A DNA stretch of 64,000 nt from contig NC_026737.1 in NCBI RefSeq assembly GCF_000210295.1, forward strand, positions 806,001-870,000, in the 5' to 3' direction. Origin of the DNA: Trypanosoma brucei gambiense DAL972. Taxonomy: Eukaryota; Euglenozoa; Kinetoplastea; Trypanosomatida; Trypanosomatidae. The notes beneath the pieces were generated by a model that worked only from the letters and a program-made list of their open reading frames with translations, did no database searches and was not told the DNA's origin. The position numbers were made by a program, and so were the translations under genes. Positions 30,584 through 40,623 of the stretch are shown here, piece after piece (positions within the stretch are counted from its first letter, which is position 1; each line of letters starts with the position of its first letter).

Positions 30584-31951
30584 TCACATCATAACCCCCC
30601 ACTGACGGAGGTTGACATAATCCTCAATGTCCCGCTTCAAACGATAGAGCGCCTCATGAACCGCATCCATAGCTGCGACAAGCTTCAGGCGAGGGTCCTC
30701 CTGCCTTTCGAACCAATTACGTAGTTCTTCGTTCAGCTCCCTCGTAAAGCGGTCCCCTTGAGTCTGACTCCACCCCCGCACTTCCTCACTTACTTCCTCC
30801 AACCGCTTTAGACGGTCGTGAATTTTCGTGTACTCACTCCGGAGAATCCCATAACGCTCTTGGGCTGTGGAAAGTTGTTCAGGGCTCATAATCGACATTG
30901 GGGGCAAGCTTTTGCCTGCTGACGCCCTCGCATTCTTTGCGGCGTCTTGCAGTTGCTTAAGCGCCTCCGCCGCCGCCGACGGCATCTCCCACGGTTCCTT
31001 CGTGAGGTCAGCATCGTTCCATCGAATGTAGCTCTGACTCATTGAAGTAAACATGACAACGTCGCCCTTTGCGGCAGTACTCACAGCATTTTGTGCAGAG
31101 GACTTGAAACCTGAAGCACTGGGCCCCGCACCGTTCCCTTTATCTTCGTCGTCGTCACTGCCGCTGTTGTCATCCACATCATCGCGACCACGTTTACTCC
31201 TTGAGCTTCCTAATCCAGCCATAATACCTTTCGAGCACGCCGCAAGCAAAACGTCGCGGTCCGCGTACAAAGAAAAGCGATCCACAAGTACCTTATTATG
31301 AGCAATCTTCTGAAGGGCTCGATCGGCCACCTGCTGCTTAACAGCTTTGGAGTCATAACTCTCCACGTCCACTAATTCGTAACCTGCTGCGGTGAGCTCG
31401 TACTGTCCGCGGCCGTTCATCGTGGTGAAGGCGTTCAGAACAGCCTTCAAGACTTTACCATCCTCCGAGGAGAAAAACCGCATAAGCTCACCACTTTCAC
31501 GTGGGAGCGGGGCGAGATAGTGTACGATCCTCACAACCAAGGGTCGGTACTTGGTCAGTACCTCCGTAACGTTCATGATTGGAGGATTTAATGAACCATC
31601 CAATTGAACTGGAGCGTGGGCGTTCTCCTCAACTGTGGTATCCGCAAGGTCCTTCACCCGATGCACTTCACTGCGGGTAATCCTACCGATGCGCGGAACA
31701 CAAGCGGACCCACCCTCGCCCGTCCTCTGGTGACGAAACGACACCGGTTGAAGCTCTTTTCCATCCGGCTTTGCATCCAACTCACACCTCCAGCTGCAGC
31801 AGTTGATGTCATCGTGGAAAACAATAACGCTGTCACCTTCCCAGTGGAGTTCGACCGCGCCGCCCCGAATGGCATCAATGAGGTCTTCGGGAAGGGTTCC
31901 AACCGCAGATACCTTCATGACACCCCCCACTGTATCTAACGCCAACCACAC
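30584..31951 (-). CDS. Possible ELL-like RNA polymerase II elongation factor
   Basis: The protein has 455 residues. A beta-rich N-terminal part (about 30-110) is followed by a winged-helix-like region (135-215) starting KYRPLVVRIVHYLAPLPR, then QYELTAAGYELVDVESYD...KQQVADRAL. This order recalls the helical core of ELL proteins (RVIHLLAL..., then a Y...V...Y...Q..L..R.L pattern). A disordered acidic linker follows (DDVDDNSGSDDDED, 256-269). The C-terminal helical region (about 360-440, YGILRSEYTKIHDRLKRL...) has the length and position of the occludin/ELL domain. Both halves match the ELL layout weakly, so the call is tentative. The alternative is an unassigned kinetoplastid nuclear protein. 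Confidence 0.5.
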   Translation of the reverse strand: MWLALDTVGGVMKVSAVGTLPEDLIDAIRGGAVELHWEGDSVIVFHDDINCCSWRCELDAKPDGKELQPVSFRHQRTGEGGSACVPRIGRITRSEVHRVKDLADTTVEENAHAPVQLDGSLNPPIMNVTEVLTKYRPLVVRIVHYLAPLPRESGELMRFFSSEDGKVLKAVLNAFTTMNGRGQYELTAAGYELVDVESYDSKAVKQQVADRALQKIAHNKVLVDRFSLYADRDVLLAACSKGIMAGLGSSRSKRGRDDVDDNSGSDDDEDKGNGAGPSASGFKSSAQNAVSTAAKGDVVMFTSMSQSYIRWNDADLTKEPWEMPSAAAEALKQLQDAAKNARASAGKSLPPMSIMSPEQLSTAQERYGILRSEYTKIHDRLKRLEEVSEEVRGWSQTQGDRFTRELNEELRNWFERQEDPRLKLVAAMDAVHEALYRLKRDIEDYVNLRQWGVMM

Positions 31952-32387
31952 CTGGCCGTTTGAGTACTCTCTCCTTCCTCCCCCACACCACTCGGCTCGC
32001 GGCTGCGCAAATTTATTAGCAGTGAAGACACAAAAAGGAGCGGAGGAAAAGGGTCAAGCGCGAGGATAATTTGAAAGAAAAAACGAAATTGAGCAAGAGA
32101 AAACATCTCTTCGCATGCTACTAGAGTGTCTCATGCGGAGTGGAGGGAGCAGATGACAGCTACAGTTAATCGCTTTGCCACCACAGAGTGGGGCTTACAC
32201 ACCTCAGGCACACGCACACAAATCACGAACTGAGTCAATTGTTGAAGCTAATAATAATAAAAGCGGTGATAGTGATAAGAATAATAATAATAATAGTGTC
32301 CTTTCTCCTTCCCATCGTGCAGGCAATCCCCGAGCGGCGCTCACCCCACTCCCAACTCTAGGGAAGCCGCTAGTGCAGAGGCCCTCC
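31952..32387. other. Gap between HspBP1-like and ELL-like genes
   Basis: No gene. AAT/ATA repeats lie at about 32249-32260 and 32279-32296. The rest is presumed UTR. Confidence 0.5.
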
Positions 32388-33305
32388 TCAGCCCTTCAAT
32401 TCGTCGCCGCTCAGCACCCTCATTAGCTGTCGCCTACAATCATCATCTTCTAAGAGCTGACTCTGCCACTGCGAAAGGCACCCCGGTTTCTCCTCCTGCA
32501 GTACCGCACGAACAGCTGACAAATTCTTAGCCGCAAGTGACAAAAGGGCCCGGGCAACCACAACTTGGACCTCATCGTCGTCACTGTCAATCACCGCAGC
32601 TATGCGCCGCGTTAAGTCCGGTACGTCGACGGTCACAACCTCAGCAAGATATGACAGGAAGAACAACACACGCTTAACTATCTTATCGTTGCTGCGCGAA
32701 CCGATACTGTCCACATCGAGAAAGCCCTTGATGATGTCGACACCATCTGCACGAGCAAATAGCTGTGCATTCGGTGCATAATCACGACACAGACAGCTAC
32801 ATGCGTGGAGCAAAGCAGCAATAACGGCGGGATCTTCTTCCTTCATCAGCATGGGGACCAGCACACTTTGCCATTGTATTTCCTCAAAGCATTTCTGTGC
32901 ACGTTCATTGAGCTGCGCAGCGTGAGCAACAACCATCGCAGCAGCCTGCCGTATCTCCGCGCTCCCAGCGGCCAGCTTTCGCTTATGCATGAAATCCAGG
33001 ATAATCCGGTGACCACCACCGAGGACGAACTCGACAGCCCAGTTGGTGTCCTCAACCATGTCGCTCAACTCTTCCAAATGCTCCAAACAGACATCCTCAG
33101 AAAGGCCCTCACCCGCTACGGCATCCAATATGCGCCTTATTTTCCTCTCCGGCTGCTCCACGGATGCTAGTGCTTCCCTCAGCCATTGCATTTCCTCCGG
33201 ACTACGCTTCGGGAGGTTACTTTCACCGCTACTCGCTTTCGGCCCATTGTCCAGTCGTGTACAAAAGTCGAGTAACGCTGTGTTTATGCACGTGTTGCTT
33301 GACAT
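32388..33305 (-). CDS. Fes1/HspBP1-like Hsp70 nucleotide exchange factor
   Basis: The protein has 305 residues from the ATG at 33305 (MSSNTC); the frame is open 13 codons further up, but that extension has no conserved look. After a short leader come RSPEEMQWLREAL, the Fes1/HspBP1 N-terminal block, and then armadillo-type helical repeats: ...CLEHLEELSDMVEDTNWAVEF, AAMVVAHAAQLN, and others to the end. The closing block CLSQWQSQL...DDCRRQLMRVL matches the family's C-terminal region. These proteins release ADP from cytosolic Hsp70. Length is typical. Confidence 0.88.
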   Translation of the reverse strand: MSSNTCINTALLDFCTRLDNGPKASSGESNLPKRSPEEMQWLREALASVEQPERKIRRILDAVAGEGLSEDVCLEHLEELSDMVEDTNWAVEFVLGGGHRIILDFMHKRKLAAGSAEIRQAAAMVVAHAAQLNERAQKCFEEIQWQSVLVPMLMKEEDPAVIAALLHACSCLCRDYAPNAQLFARADGVDIIKGFLDVDSIGSRSNDKIVKRVLFFLSYLAEVVTVDVPDLTRRIAAVIDSDDDEVQVVVARALLSLAAKNLSAVRAVLQEEKPGCLSQWQSQLLEDDDCRRQLMRVLSGDELKG

Positions 33306-33841
33306 GTGTGATTCCGAGCCTGTATGAATTGCGTATATGTACAATCACCTACTCGAACGACCTTCCAAGCTTTACAAATTACAATAAAGGCACCAATTAC
33401 TTTTCGCCTTCGCTGCCCTCAGAGATGGGTAGTTGTCTCACAAGTTATTTACCTCTTGACGAACAGAAATGTAATTTCTTAATGTTGTGAAAGCGGAAGA
33501 TCTATTTCACAACGTCAGGCGGCAAACAACAAAACACGCAAGGAAAAAAGGGAGTGTGAGACGCGGGAAATACATGTGGTAATCAAGTGAATGGAAAGGG
33601 TAGAAGAAGCTGGGCCCAGCAGCAGTAACAAAAAAAATGACGTTACCAATGGCAGCACGAGTATCGAAAGGGTAGCAGGAAAGCCAGCCCTGCTCGCACA
33701 ACTGCATAACTTTATGGCGACTCCGGTGAGCCACCTGAGCATGTACACAAATCATTTAACAAACAGAAGTATAGCAAAGCAAAGAAATAGGGTTAAAAGC
33801 CCCCTCGCCCCCACATCGCCAGAGTGGTAAAAGCCGCAACG

Positions 33842-33873
<32 letters not shown>

Positions 33874-33977
33874 GCTGTCATTTATCATTTGGCGCCCCTC
33901 ATGGGCAGGGCACACCTCAGCCTGGCGCGGCCACGTTCTCACCGAAAGCACGTTCCAACGCTACTATCTGTTACTAA
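33306..33977. other. Gap with CA repeat between myosin and HspBP1-like gene
   Basis: No gene. A (CA)15 run lies at 33843-33872, about 100 bp after the myosin stop on the minus strand's far side, so in the probable myosin 3' UTR or HspBP1-like 5' region. Confidence 0.5.
33843..33872. repeat. (CA)15 microsatellite
   Basis: Uninterrupted CA units in a non-coding gap. Confidence 0.95.
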
Positions 33978-36900
33978 TTACCGCTTTGACCGTTGCTCCA
34001 CGACCCGTGCCTCCGCCTCCCGGCGTTCCCTTGCAGCGTTCTCTTGATGCAACCGTTCCGCTTCAGCGGCCTCCGCAGCAGCCGCACGCGCCCTACGGCG
34101 CTCTTCCACAATTCTTTTGTGTTCCTCTTCTCGCTCCCTCTCCCTTTCGGCCTCGCGGGCACGCTCCTCCTCCTCCTCCTTTCGTCGCTGCTCGGCTACG
34201 GCCTGCCGCCGCTGCTCTCGTGCCGCCTCGATGGCGTCTATTGTTTCTTTTGTAATTCCCGCGGGTGCGCTCACCACCAGAGTGTTAGGGCCTCCAGGAG
34301 TTATGGTTGTGTCCGAGCTGGAGGAATAGGGTATTGCTGTCAGTTGCCGCTGTTGTTCCTCTCCGAAGAGGTTATACCCCAGTGAGTCGTTAATATTCAT
34401 GTGTAACTTGTTGCCCATTAGCTGATGGTAAGCCTTACGTAAAACTGCCACCATCTCTGTTTTCATTGGGCTCAGTAGCACTATGTCCTCGACAGGCTCG
34501 TAAGGTTCCCCACTCACGCAGTTCGGACAAACCCTCACATCTTTGCCACCTGCAAGTAGCATGGGCAACGGCCGAGAAAACGGCAAGCAGTTCTTTAAAC
34601 AACACAGACGACCGCACCCGGGGCAGTTCTGTTTCTTCGTCGCAGGCGTTAGCTTGCATCCACAGCATTCACAGGAACGTGTTGATTTGATCGGAGTGCA
34701 TATAACAGTTCTGTAAGGGACAGATGGTTGATAAGTGTGAATTACAAGGACGGTGTCAGCATGCTTTGTTACAGAGAGCCCTGAGAGTAAACGAAGATCG
34801 ATACGCTTCTGCAAGACAAACTGCACAGTCGAGCTAGCCGGAATGGGGGCAGAACCCGTGGCCTTCTTTTTCGGCCCCTTCTCGGCTGGCGGAGGTAACG
34901 ACTTGATCCGCTCGGTGAACAGGTACAGAGCCATATCTGTTACAATAAGAATATCCGTTTCAATCAATGCCTGTTGGTGGTCGTACACACGCTCAACAGT
35001 GGCAGTGAAAAGAATCCTCCGCTGTTGCATCTCCCGCGGGCATTCCCACTGGCTCTGCTCGAGAATGTAATTGTAATAATACTTCTTTCCACCATCGCTC
35101 CAATACTCTTTCCACGCACCCCCCACGGGGTCGTAATCGACAATGGGATGCATAGGCGCCAGCTGAGTACGATAGTCTAAATATTCACCAAGGTAAGGAC
35201 GAAAAACACTGTCTGCCCGCCGCACTTTTGACGCCTTGGTATACATTCTCCCCATACCTGCCTTCAATAAAATGCCGTGCTTGTTCTGCAGGTACCGCCG
35301 CCACGCACGTTGGATCTTGTACACTATATCACTGAGTGCGGCGTCGCGAAGTTCCTCGAGGATGGACAAATGTTGCGGTTGTCGGATGAACAACTTTTGC
35401 TGTCCAAGCTGCCAAGACCCATCCGGCAGACGGCCACCAACCTGTTTAAGAATGGCGGCACATGCGTCGCGATCAGAGCCTTTGAACGGGCGGGGAAACG
35501 TCGCTGAACTGAGGTACTTAAAGCGCTTGATAAACTTATCAAAGTGTTTTCGGTAGCTGTAACCGGCCCGCCTCACGCGTAGATTTTCCAGAAGCCCCAA
35601 GTACTTCACCTGATGTTGCACCCTCGCCTCGTCAATGAAATCAGCCCTCTTCTCGTCATTGGATTTGATAGTACGCAGATAATGAGGATTACACGCCATG
35701 AGCGTCTTGACAAGGTGACCGGCCTGCTGACGTATCTTTGACCCCGCAGTTGTTGACCGTTTCTTCCTCCCCCCGGCACCCGAAACGGCAGCACTTTCCG
35801 CCTCCGCCGCCTCATTGAGTGTCTCTGCAAGAATATCTAGTATAAAACGGTTTGTCACAGAGCGGAGGAGTCCAATGAGATCGGGACTGAGTGTGTCTTT
35901 ATTCCGGTTCGTAAAACCGTCAGCGTCATAGTGCACATCACCTGCATAGTGTTTGACAAAGAAACCTCGCTCCGTCCTGTTGAAATGACGGTTTCCCGCG
36001 TGCACGGCGTCTAGCTTGTCAAGCATCTTAATATCAGCAACAGACTCCTTCTCCTTCGCCATCGTGGCGCACACATCGTCGAAGATTGGGAAGAGTCCCG
36101 GTGGTTGCATCCCTTCAATAAGATCACAGACAACTTTGTTGTTAAAATACTTGATTTCCTCCCAAGGTATCTTCTCTCGCACGTACTCTTCTTGTTCGAC
36201 CTTCAGAGTTAGCTCGATGAATATCTGCTGTAACTTTTCATTGACGTAGTTGATACAAAACTGTTCAAACCCATTCTTGTTGAATACCTCAAATCCATAA
36301 ATGTCGAGAACACCCAACATCAAATCATACTGCTTCTTCCCTAGCGCAGTGTTCACAGAATCCACTACAAAATCGAAGAGATAATGGTAGAGTGTCTTCG
36401 CCATTGCGTCCCTCGTGTTGCGGCATTGCTGCGCATCCAATGGAACGTCCACCACCTCATTGGCGCCCATGGCAAGTCGTCGCTTAGTGAACGCCTTCTC
36501 CATTGCTGCCGCGTCTGCTCCGAGTAATCCAGCGCAGAATTCCAACTCGTCACGGTTCGATACAACGAGGGTGTTTGAGTCACCTCCCGCGACAGACGCT
36601 GAAGAGGGGGGCCCAAACTGCAGCTCGCCTAAATGCAGGATGAGAGAAAGAGTTTCAAAAATGGCCTGCTGCTTTTCAGGCGTAAGCATCAAAGTTTCCA
36701 TCGAGGTGAGCATCTCCTCCCAGCCCCTCACATCATCAATGCCACTGCGGTCATGCACTCCACCTTGGTTGAGGTACGCAAAGTTACCCGGGTCCCGCAG
36801 CCTAAGCTTCTCGCGGAGCTCCGGTTTGGCCCCGCAGCACATTTGATAAAACACATGGAAGTTGCGCTCTCCCTTCTGTTGACTAACAACACGTGACTTC

Positions 36901-37481
36901 TCTAGAAGGAAGTTTGACAAGCGGCCGCCAATAGGACCACCCATCTGATCGAAAAAAATTTCAAAGAACTTCCCGAAACGAGAGCTGTTGTCGTTTCTCA
37001 CTGTCTTCGCATTTCCAAACGCCTCTAGTACAGGATTAGAGGCTAAAATGATGTGCTTCACCCTCTGCATCTCCTCTGTATCCCCCGAAACGGCGGAAAT
37101 GTACCGCATGATGTGTTTAGAGGCCTCCGTCTTCCCCGCACCCGACTCACCCGAAATGATAACACATTGATTCTCTCCATCAGACACCATGGTGCGGTAT
37201 GTCTCCTCTGCGAGACCGAAGATGTGTGGCCCACCGTAGCTGCCGCTGCCCTCGCCTTTTCCGCCGTTTCGGAAGTATGCTACACACTCATCGCTGTAAA
37301 GATTAGGAATGTTCTTGAATGGGTTCACACTCAGCAAAACAGAACCGATACTCGTGTATATCAAATCTTTACTGTGACGTAACTTGAGGTTCTCCATGAT
37401 GGCTTTGTCTGAGAGCTGCGGGAGGAGCACGAGGTCCTCCACCCCAACCATCGGCTGTTTATTAAGGTCCAGATGCGCCAT
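33978..37481 (-). CDS. Class I myosin with WW and FYVE domains
   Basis: The protein has 1167 residues. The motor domain carries the P-loop GESGAGKT (111-118), switch I NDNSSRFGKF (163-172) and switch II DIYGFEVF. At the TEDS position, 16 residues before DAMAK, there is Glu, so phosphorylation should not be needed for activity. An IQ motif (KIQRAWRRYLQNKHG, about 715-735) leads to a TH1-like tail. In it lie a WW domain (about 787-815, WKEYWSDGGKKYYYNYI...W) and a FYVE-type zinc finger (about 933-985, eight Cys). The C-terminal part (about 1090-1167) is charged coiled coil. It drives actin-based membrane traffic; FYVE suggests PI3P endosomes. This domain set is known for trypanosomatid myosin I. 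Confidence 0.95.
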   Translation of the reverse strand: MAHLDLNKQPMVGVEDLVLLPQLSDKAIMENLKLRHSKDLIYTSIGSVLLSVNPFKNIPNLYSDECVAYFRNGGKGEGSGSYGGPHIFGLAEETYRTMVSDGENQCVIISGESGAGKTEASKHIMRYISAVSGDTEEMQRVKHIILASNPVLEAFGNAKTVRNDNSSRFGKFFEIFFDQMGGPIGGRLSNFLLEKSRVVSQQKGERNFHVFYQMCCGAKPELREKLRLRDPGNFAYLNQGGVHDRSGIDDVRGWEEMLTSMETLMLTPEKQQAIFETLSLILHLGELQFGPPSSASVAGGDSNTLVVSNRDELEFCAGLLGADAAAMEKAFTKRRLAMGANEVVDVPLDAQQCRNTRDAMAKTLYHYLFDFVVDSVNTALGKKQYDLMLGVLDIYGFEVFNKNGFEQFCINYVNEKLQQIFIELTLKVEQEEYVREKIPWEEIKYFNNKVVCDLIEGMQPPGLFPIFDDVCATMAKEKESVADIKMLDKLDAVHAGNRHFNRTERGFFVKHYAGDVHYDADGFTNRNKDTLSPDLIGLLRSVTNRFILDILAETLNEAAEAESAAVSGAGGRKKRSTTAGSKIRQQAGHLVKTLMACNPHYLRTIKSNDEKRADFIDEARVQHQVKYLGLLENLRVRRAGYSYRKHFDKFIKRFKYLSSATFPRPFKGSDRDACAAILKQVGGRLPDGSWQLGQQKLFIRQPQHLSILEELRDAALSDIVYKIQRAWRRYLQNKHGILLKAGMGRMYTKASKVRRADSVFRPYLGEYLDYRTQLAPMHPIVDYDPVGGAWKEYWSDGGKKYYYNYILEQSQWECPREMQQRRILFTATVERVYDHQQALIETDILIVTDMALYLFTERIKSLPPPAEKGPKKKATGSAPIPASSTVQFVLQKRIDLRLLSGLSVTKHADTVLVIHTYQPSVPYRTVICTPIKSTRSCECCGCKLTPATKKQNCPGCGRLCCLKNCLPFSRPLPMLLAGGKDVRVCPNCVSGEPYEPVEDIVLLSPMKTEMVAVLRKAYHQLMGNKLHMNINDSLGYNLFGEEQQRQLTAIPYSSSSDTTITPGGPNTLVVSAPAGITKETIDAIEAAREQRRQAVAEQRRKEEEEERAREAEREREREEEHKRIVEERRRARAAAAEAAEAERLHQENAARERREAEARVVEQRSKR

Positions 37482-37975
37482 TATAACGATTTTTGTTTTA
37501 TATCATCAACTGGGATATTTATGTATTATTCCCACCTAACCCCTTCCTTTTTACGCTTTTTATGTGTTCAGGGGCCTAGCAACCTTACCCTTCGCCATCA
37601 TCACAGTAAGCGCACACACGAAGTAATATAAATAAATAAATAGTGAAAACAGCAAAGGATATGGCTGGGTACAATAGGAGGTGAATGGGTAAAGGGGTTT
37701 CAGAGTCGATGAAAGGAAAAAAAAGAAAAAAAAACAGAGAAAATGTTAATCAATTTTTCTTTTTGGTCACTGTCAATGTTACAGTTGATTCACAGATTTC
37801 AGAGAGGGACCTAAAACGGACTCCCCCCTGCACAGCGAAAGGAAAAAAAAACTTCATAACTCTGCGTAAATTTCAAATGAAGAAGGCTTCGCAGCAACGG
37901 TGTGGCAAGCAACCAACACATACACTTACACAAAAACCAAAAGCGGCACTCTTCCAGACTGCGTGTTGCATTGAC
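37482..37975. other. Gap with splice-tract candidate upstream of myosin
   Basis: No gene. The plus-strand purine run at about 37708-37742 is a strong polypyrimidine tract on the minus strand and the probable trans-splicing signal for the myosin gene. Confidence 0.6.
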
Positions 37976-40003
37976 CTATTGCCAGCAGCGAGCCGCCGTG
38001 TGGAAAACTTTCTGGTGAAACATCCAAACATCAGATACAGGATTGTACATAACAATGTCCCGCAGTGCCTCACTGCGCAGGCTGGAGTAATCGTACCCCT
38101 CCCGCTGTCCGGCCTCGAAAGGAAACTTCGCGAGATTAATGACGGCCTCGCGAAGAGACGGGTCCTTCGACCACGCAGCCTCCAACTGTCGCATGGCCTT
38201 GACAAGCTTCTGATTAGTATATGCGCTTGCCGACATCCTCCCGTGCTGCACCGTAGCAAAAAGTTCATCAATGTCGTTGCTGTTGGTCCCAGCGACTTCG
38301 ACGAAGTTGAGAAATTCTAGCGGATCGATCATGTGGTTTGTGTAGCGGAAGGCCTCTCCCACGGAGAAGTTAGGTATCAAATGGAAGTCCAGACGGGGAA
38401 GGGCAGTCATCGCAAGCGTCAGACTTTCGATGGGCACCTCAATCACAACGTGGCAGAGCCTGCGGTCGCATGCAAGAGCCACAAGCTCATTGTAAACACG
38501 CATCAACGAGCTTCCTTCGCACAACTTAACTACAAACAACGGCGACACGCCATTCATTGCCTTTTTGGCGCGTTCTGAGGCATCAACAATGAAGTCAAGT
38601 AAATCACCGCATGCCTCGATATTTTGTACACCCAACGATTTCACTATCGAGCGGACAGGGTCTTCGTTCGCGCGAATGTCAACGAGGACAGCCGCCATCT
38701 TCTCCTTACGAATGGCCGAACGAACCAAAGAACTCTTGCCACAGCCGTGAAACCCGGAGAAGACAATGATTCGTGGGTGCGTGACGTCCTGTTGGCGCAG
38801 TATCTGCCGCACCCGCTGCTCTTCGGCCTCACGTGGAACGGTCCCTTTGATGGGATGCCGCACAGTTCGCTGAGAAAGTGTGTTTGCCGCGATTGCCAGC
38901 TGGTAGGACCGCTGCTGTTTCGTGTAGTTCTTGAAGTTCCACCCAAAGACAGACATAACACCAAGTACTGCCACACATGCACTGAACACGCCGCTGTACT
39001 TTGTGAGGACATAACGCAACTCCTTCTCTTTCATGCGTTCCTTGATCTCCTCACGCCGGTGACGGTGCTGGTCGCGCTCCCATTCAGACTTCTCCAAAAC
39101 ACTCATGCGAACCGATTTGTTAAGGTGCGAGAGGCAGTGCACATCTGCACTTTCTAAAAGGTACAACTTGTCCGCTCGCCAGCCACGGTGGTAGAGAATG
39201 CATGATGTGCTCTCTTGGTCAGACCGTCGGTCCACACCCGCTGACTTTACCCACTCCAAAACTTCCTGAAACTTCTCGTTGGAGATGAATTTTGACCTCC
39301 CTTCGGAGAGCATGATCACTTCACGGGGCACCGCAAGATCAAACCGGTCATCATCCAACAATACACCAAATGTTCCATTACCATTAACCTTAGCCACCAA
39401 ACCACCAATTATAGTACCACCACCATTTGAATAGGGACAGAAGGGTCCGGCAGTAACCGGAGCGGTGGTGCCGCCACCTCCTCCTCCTCCTCCCCCTCCT
39501 CCTACCGCCGCCCCGGCTGACCCCTCTGCTCCTCCCACTGGTTGCTGCTCAACACCTTCCCCTTTAGGGGACGAAAGATTAACTGGTGCTGTTATCTCAT
39601 TGCCACTTGTATTGGATGTGTTTGAGTGATTCAACACATCTGGAGCTGTAGAATCCTTTGGGGTCGGGGCCTCCTTGCGGCAGGAGACGTACACTCGTGA
39701 TCCAACCTCAATAACAGGTGAAAGCGCAATCTCCTTGAAGAAGACAGCATAGACGGACTCTGATATTTGTGCTGTTATGTGGCCAATAGCAATGGGCTCG
39801 TCGGTGCTCGCCGTCTCAGAATTGCGAAAGTACGCAGCAACACCAAGACCCTGCAAACTCATTTGCGTCGCCGCGTCACGGCTGCAGTCTGCGGTGGATG
39901 TTGAGATCCCCACATCCGATGAGGAAGGTTTTGACGCAGTTGGAGGCGTCCTGCTCGCCGAGGCCGAAGCGATCCGCATTACACGCCATGTCCGCCGCCA
40001 CAT
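37976..40003 (-). CDS. Mitochondrial P-loop (AAA/STAND-like) protein
   Basis: The protein has 675 residues. The N-terminus is Arg/Ser/Ala-rich without acids for about 30 residues, typical of a mitochondrial presequence. An eleven-Gly run (about 167-177) sits in a low-complexity linker. One membrane segment lies at about 333-353 (SGVFSACVAVLGVMSVFGW). Then comes a P-loop domain with Walker A FSGFHGCGKSSL (about 413-424) and a Walker-B-like hydrophobic strand ending in an acidic residue (VVIEVP). The C-terminal part is helical. It may be an inner-membrane-anchored NTPase. The family was recognised only as P-loop; its function is unknown. Confidence 0.8.
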   Translation of the reverse strand: MWRRTWRVMRIASASASRTPPTASKPSSSDVGISTSTADCSRDAATQMSLQGLGVAAYFRNSETASTDEPIAIGHITAQISESVYAVFFKEIALSPVIEVGSRVYVSCRKEAPTPKDSTAPDVLNHSNTSNTSGNEITAPVNLSSPKGEGVEQQPVGGAEGSAGAAVGGGGGGGGGGGTTAPVTAGPFCPYSNGGGTIIGGLVAKVNGNGTFGVLLDDDRFDLAVPREVIMLSEGRSKFISNEKFQEVLEWVKSAGVDRRSDQESTSCILYHRGWRADKLYLLESADVHCLSHLNKSVRMSVLEKSEWERDQHRHRREEIKERMKEKELRYVLTKYSGVFSACVAVLGVMSVFGWNFKNYTKQQRSYQLAIAANTLSQRTVRHPIKGTVPREAEEQRVRQILRQQDVTHPRIIVFSGFHGCGKSSLVRSAIRKEKMAAVLVDIRANEDPVRSIVKSLGVQNIEACGDLLDFIVDASERAKKAMNGVSPLFVVKLCEGSSLMRVYNELVALACDRRLCHVVIEVPIESLTLAMTALPRLDFHLIPNFSVGEAFRYTNHMIDPLEFLNFVEVAGTNSNDIDELFATVQHGRMSASAYTNQKLVKAMRQLEAAWSKDPSLREAVINLAKFPFEAGQREGYDYSSLRSEALRDIVMYNPVSDVWMFHQKVFHTAARCWQ
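39475..39502. repeat. CCT triplet repeat coding for poly-Gly
   Basis: CCT units, interrupted once, give the Gly run in the mitochondrial P-loop protein. Length variation among strains is likely. Confidence 0.85.
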
Positions 40004-40623
40004 ATTCTGCCCCCGCTCTTAATACACACCCAAGCGTACGTGTGGAAATACACGGTGCACGTGAGGATAAGCAAGACTGTTGGGGCAGGTAAATAAAAAA
40101 AAAATCCCCTCAATTCCTCGTTGGCCACCGTGTTGTGCTTGCGCTGTAGCGTCGGGTCTTCAGTCTCGTTTCTCCCCCTTTCTCCCCTGTGCTTTCGTTT
40201 GTTTGAAAAGTAAAATAAAAGGAGACAAGAAAAGGGGCGACGGTACAACGGACACCAAATGGGAAAAGAAGAACAGACGAACGACAAGAACACAGCGTGA
40301 AGACGAGGCACGGTTACGTTTGCGCAACACTTAAACCCCAGCACAGCAAAAAAAAGAAAAGAAAGAAAGTGCCAATTATTTTCTTTCTTACATTACTCCC
40401 TGCTATCCAGAAAAAACGCTGACTGCGTACAGAATAGGAAAATAAGAAAGGGAGACGGTGTGCTGGGGAGCGTAGGAAGAGCAACGCTCCTCGATTAATT
40501 AAACGCAAAAGAGGGGGGTGAAAAGCGAAAAAGCAAGGATGAAAAAAAAAAATGCTCGATTAAACATTTTCACGCATTTGTAAATAGTAGCGGTCATCCT
40601 TACACCCTTGCTCAGCACGCCAG
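40004..40623. other. Gap between two minus-strand genes
   Basis: No gene. Purine-rich runs at about 40203-40330 and 40350-40370 (plus strand) act as pyrimidine tracts on the minus strand and may serve trans-splicing of the P-loop protein gene. Confidence 0.5.
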
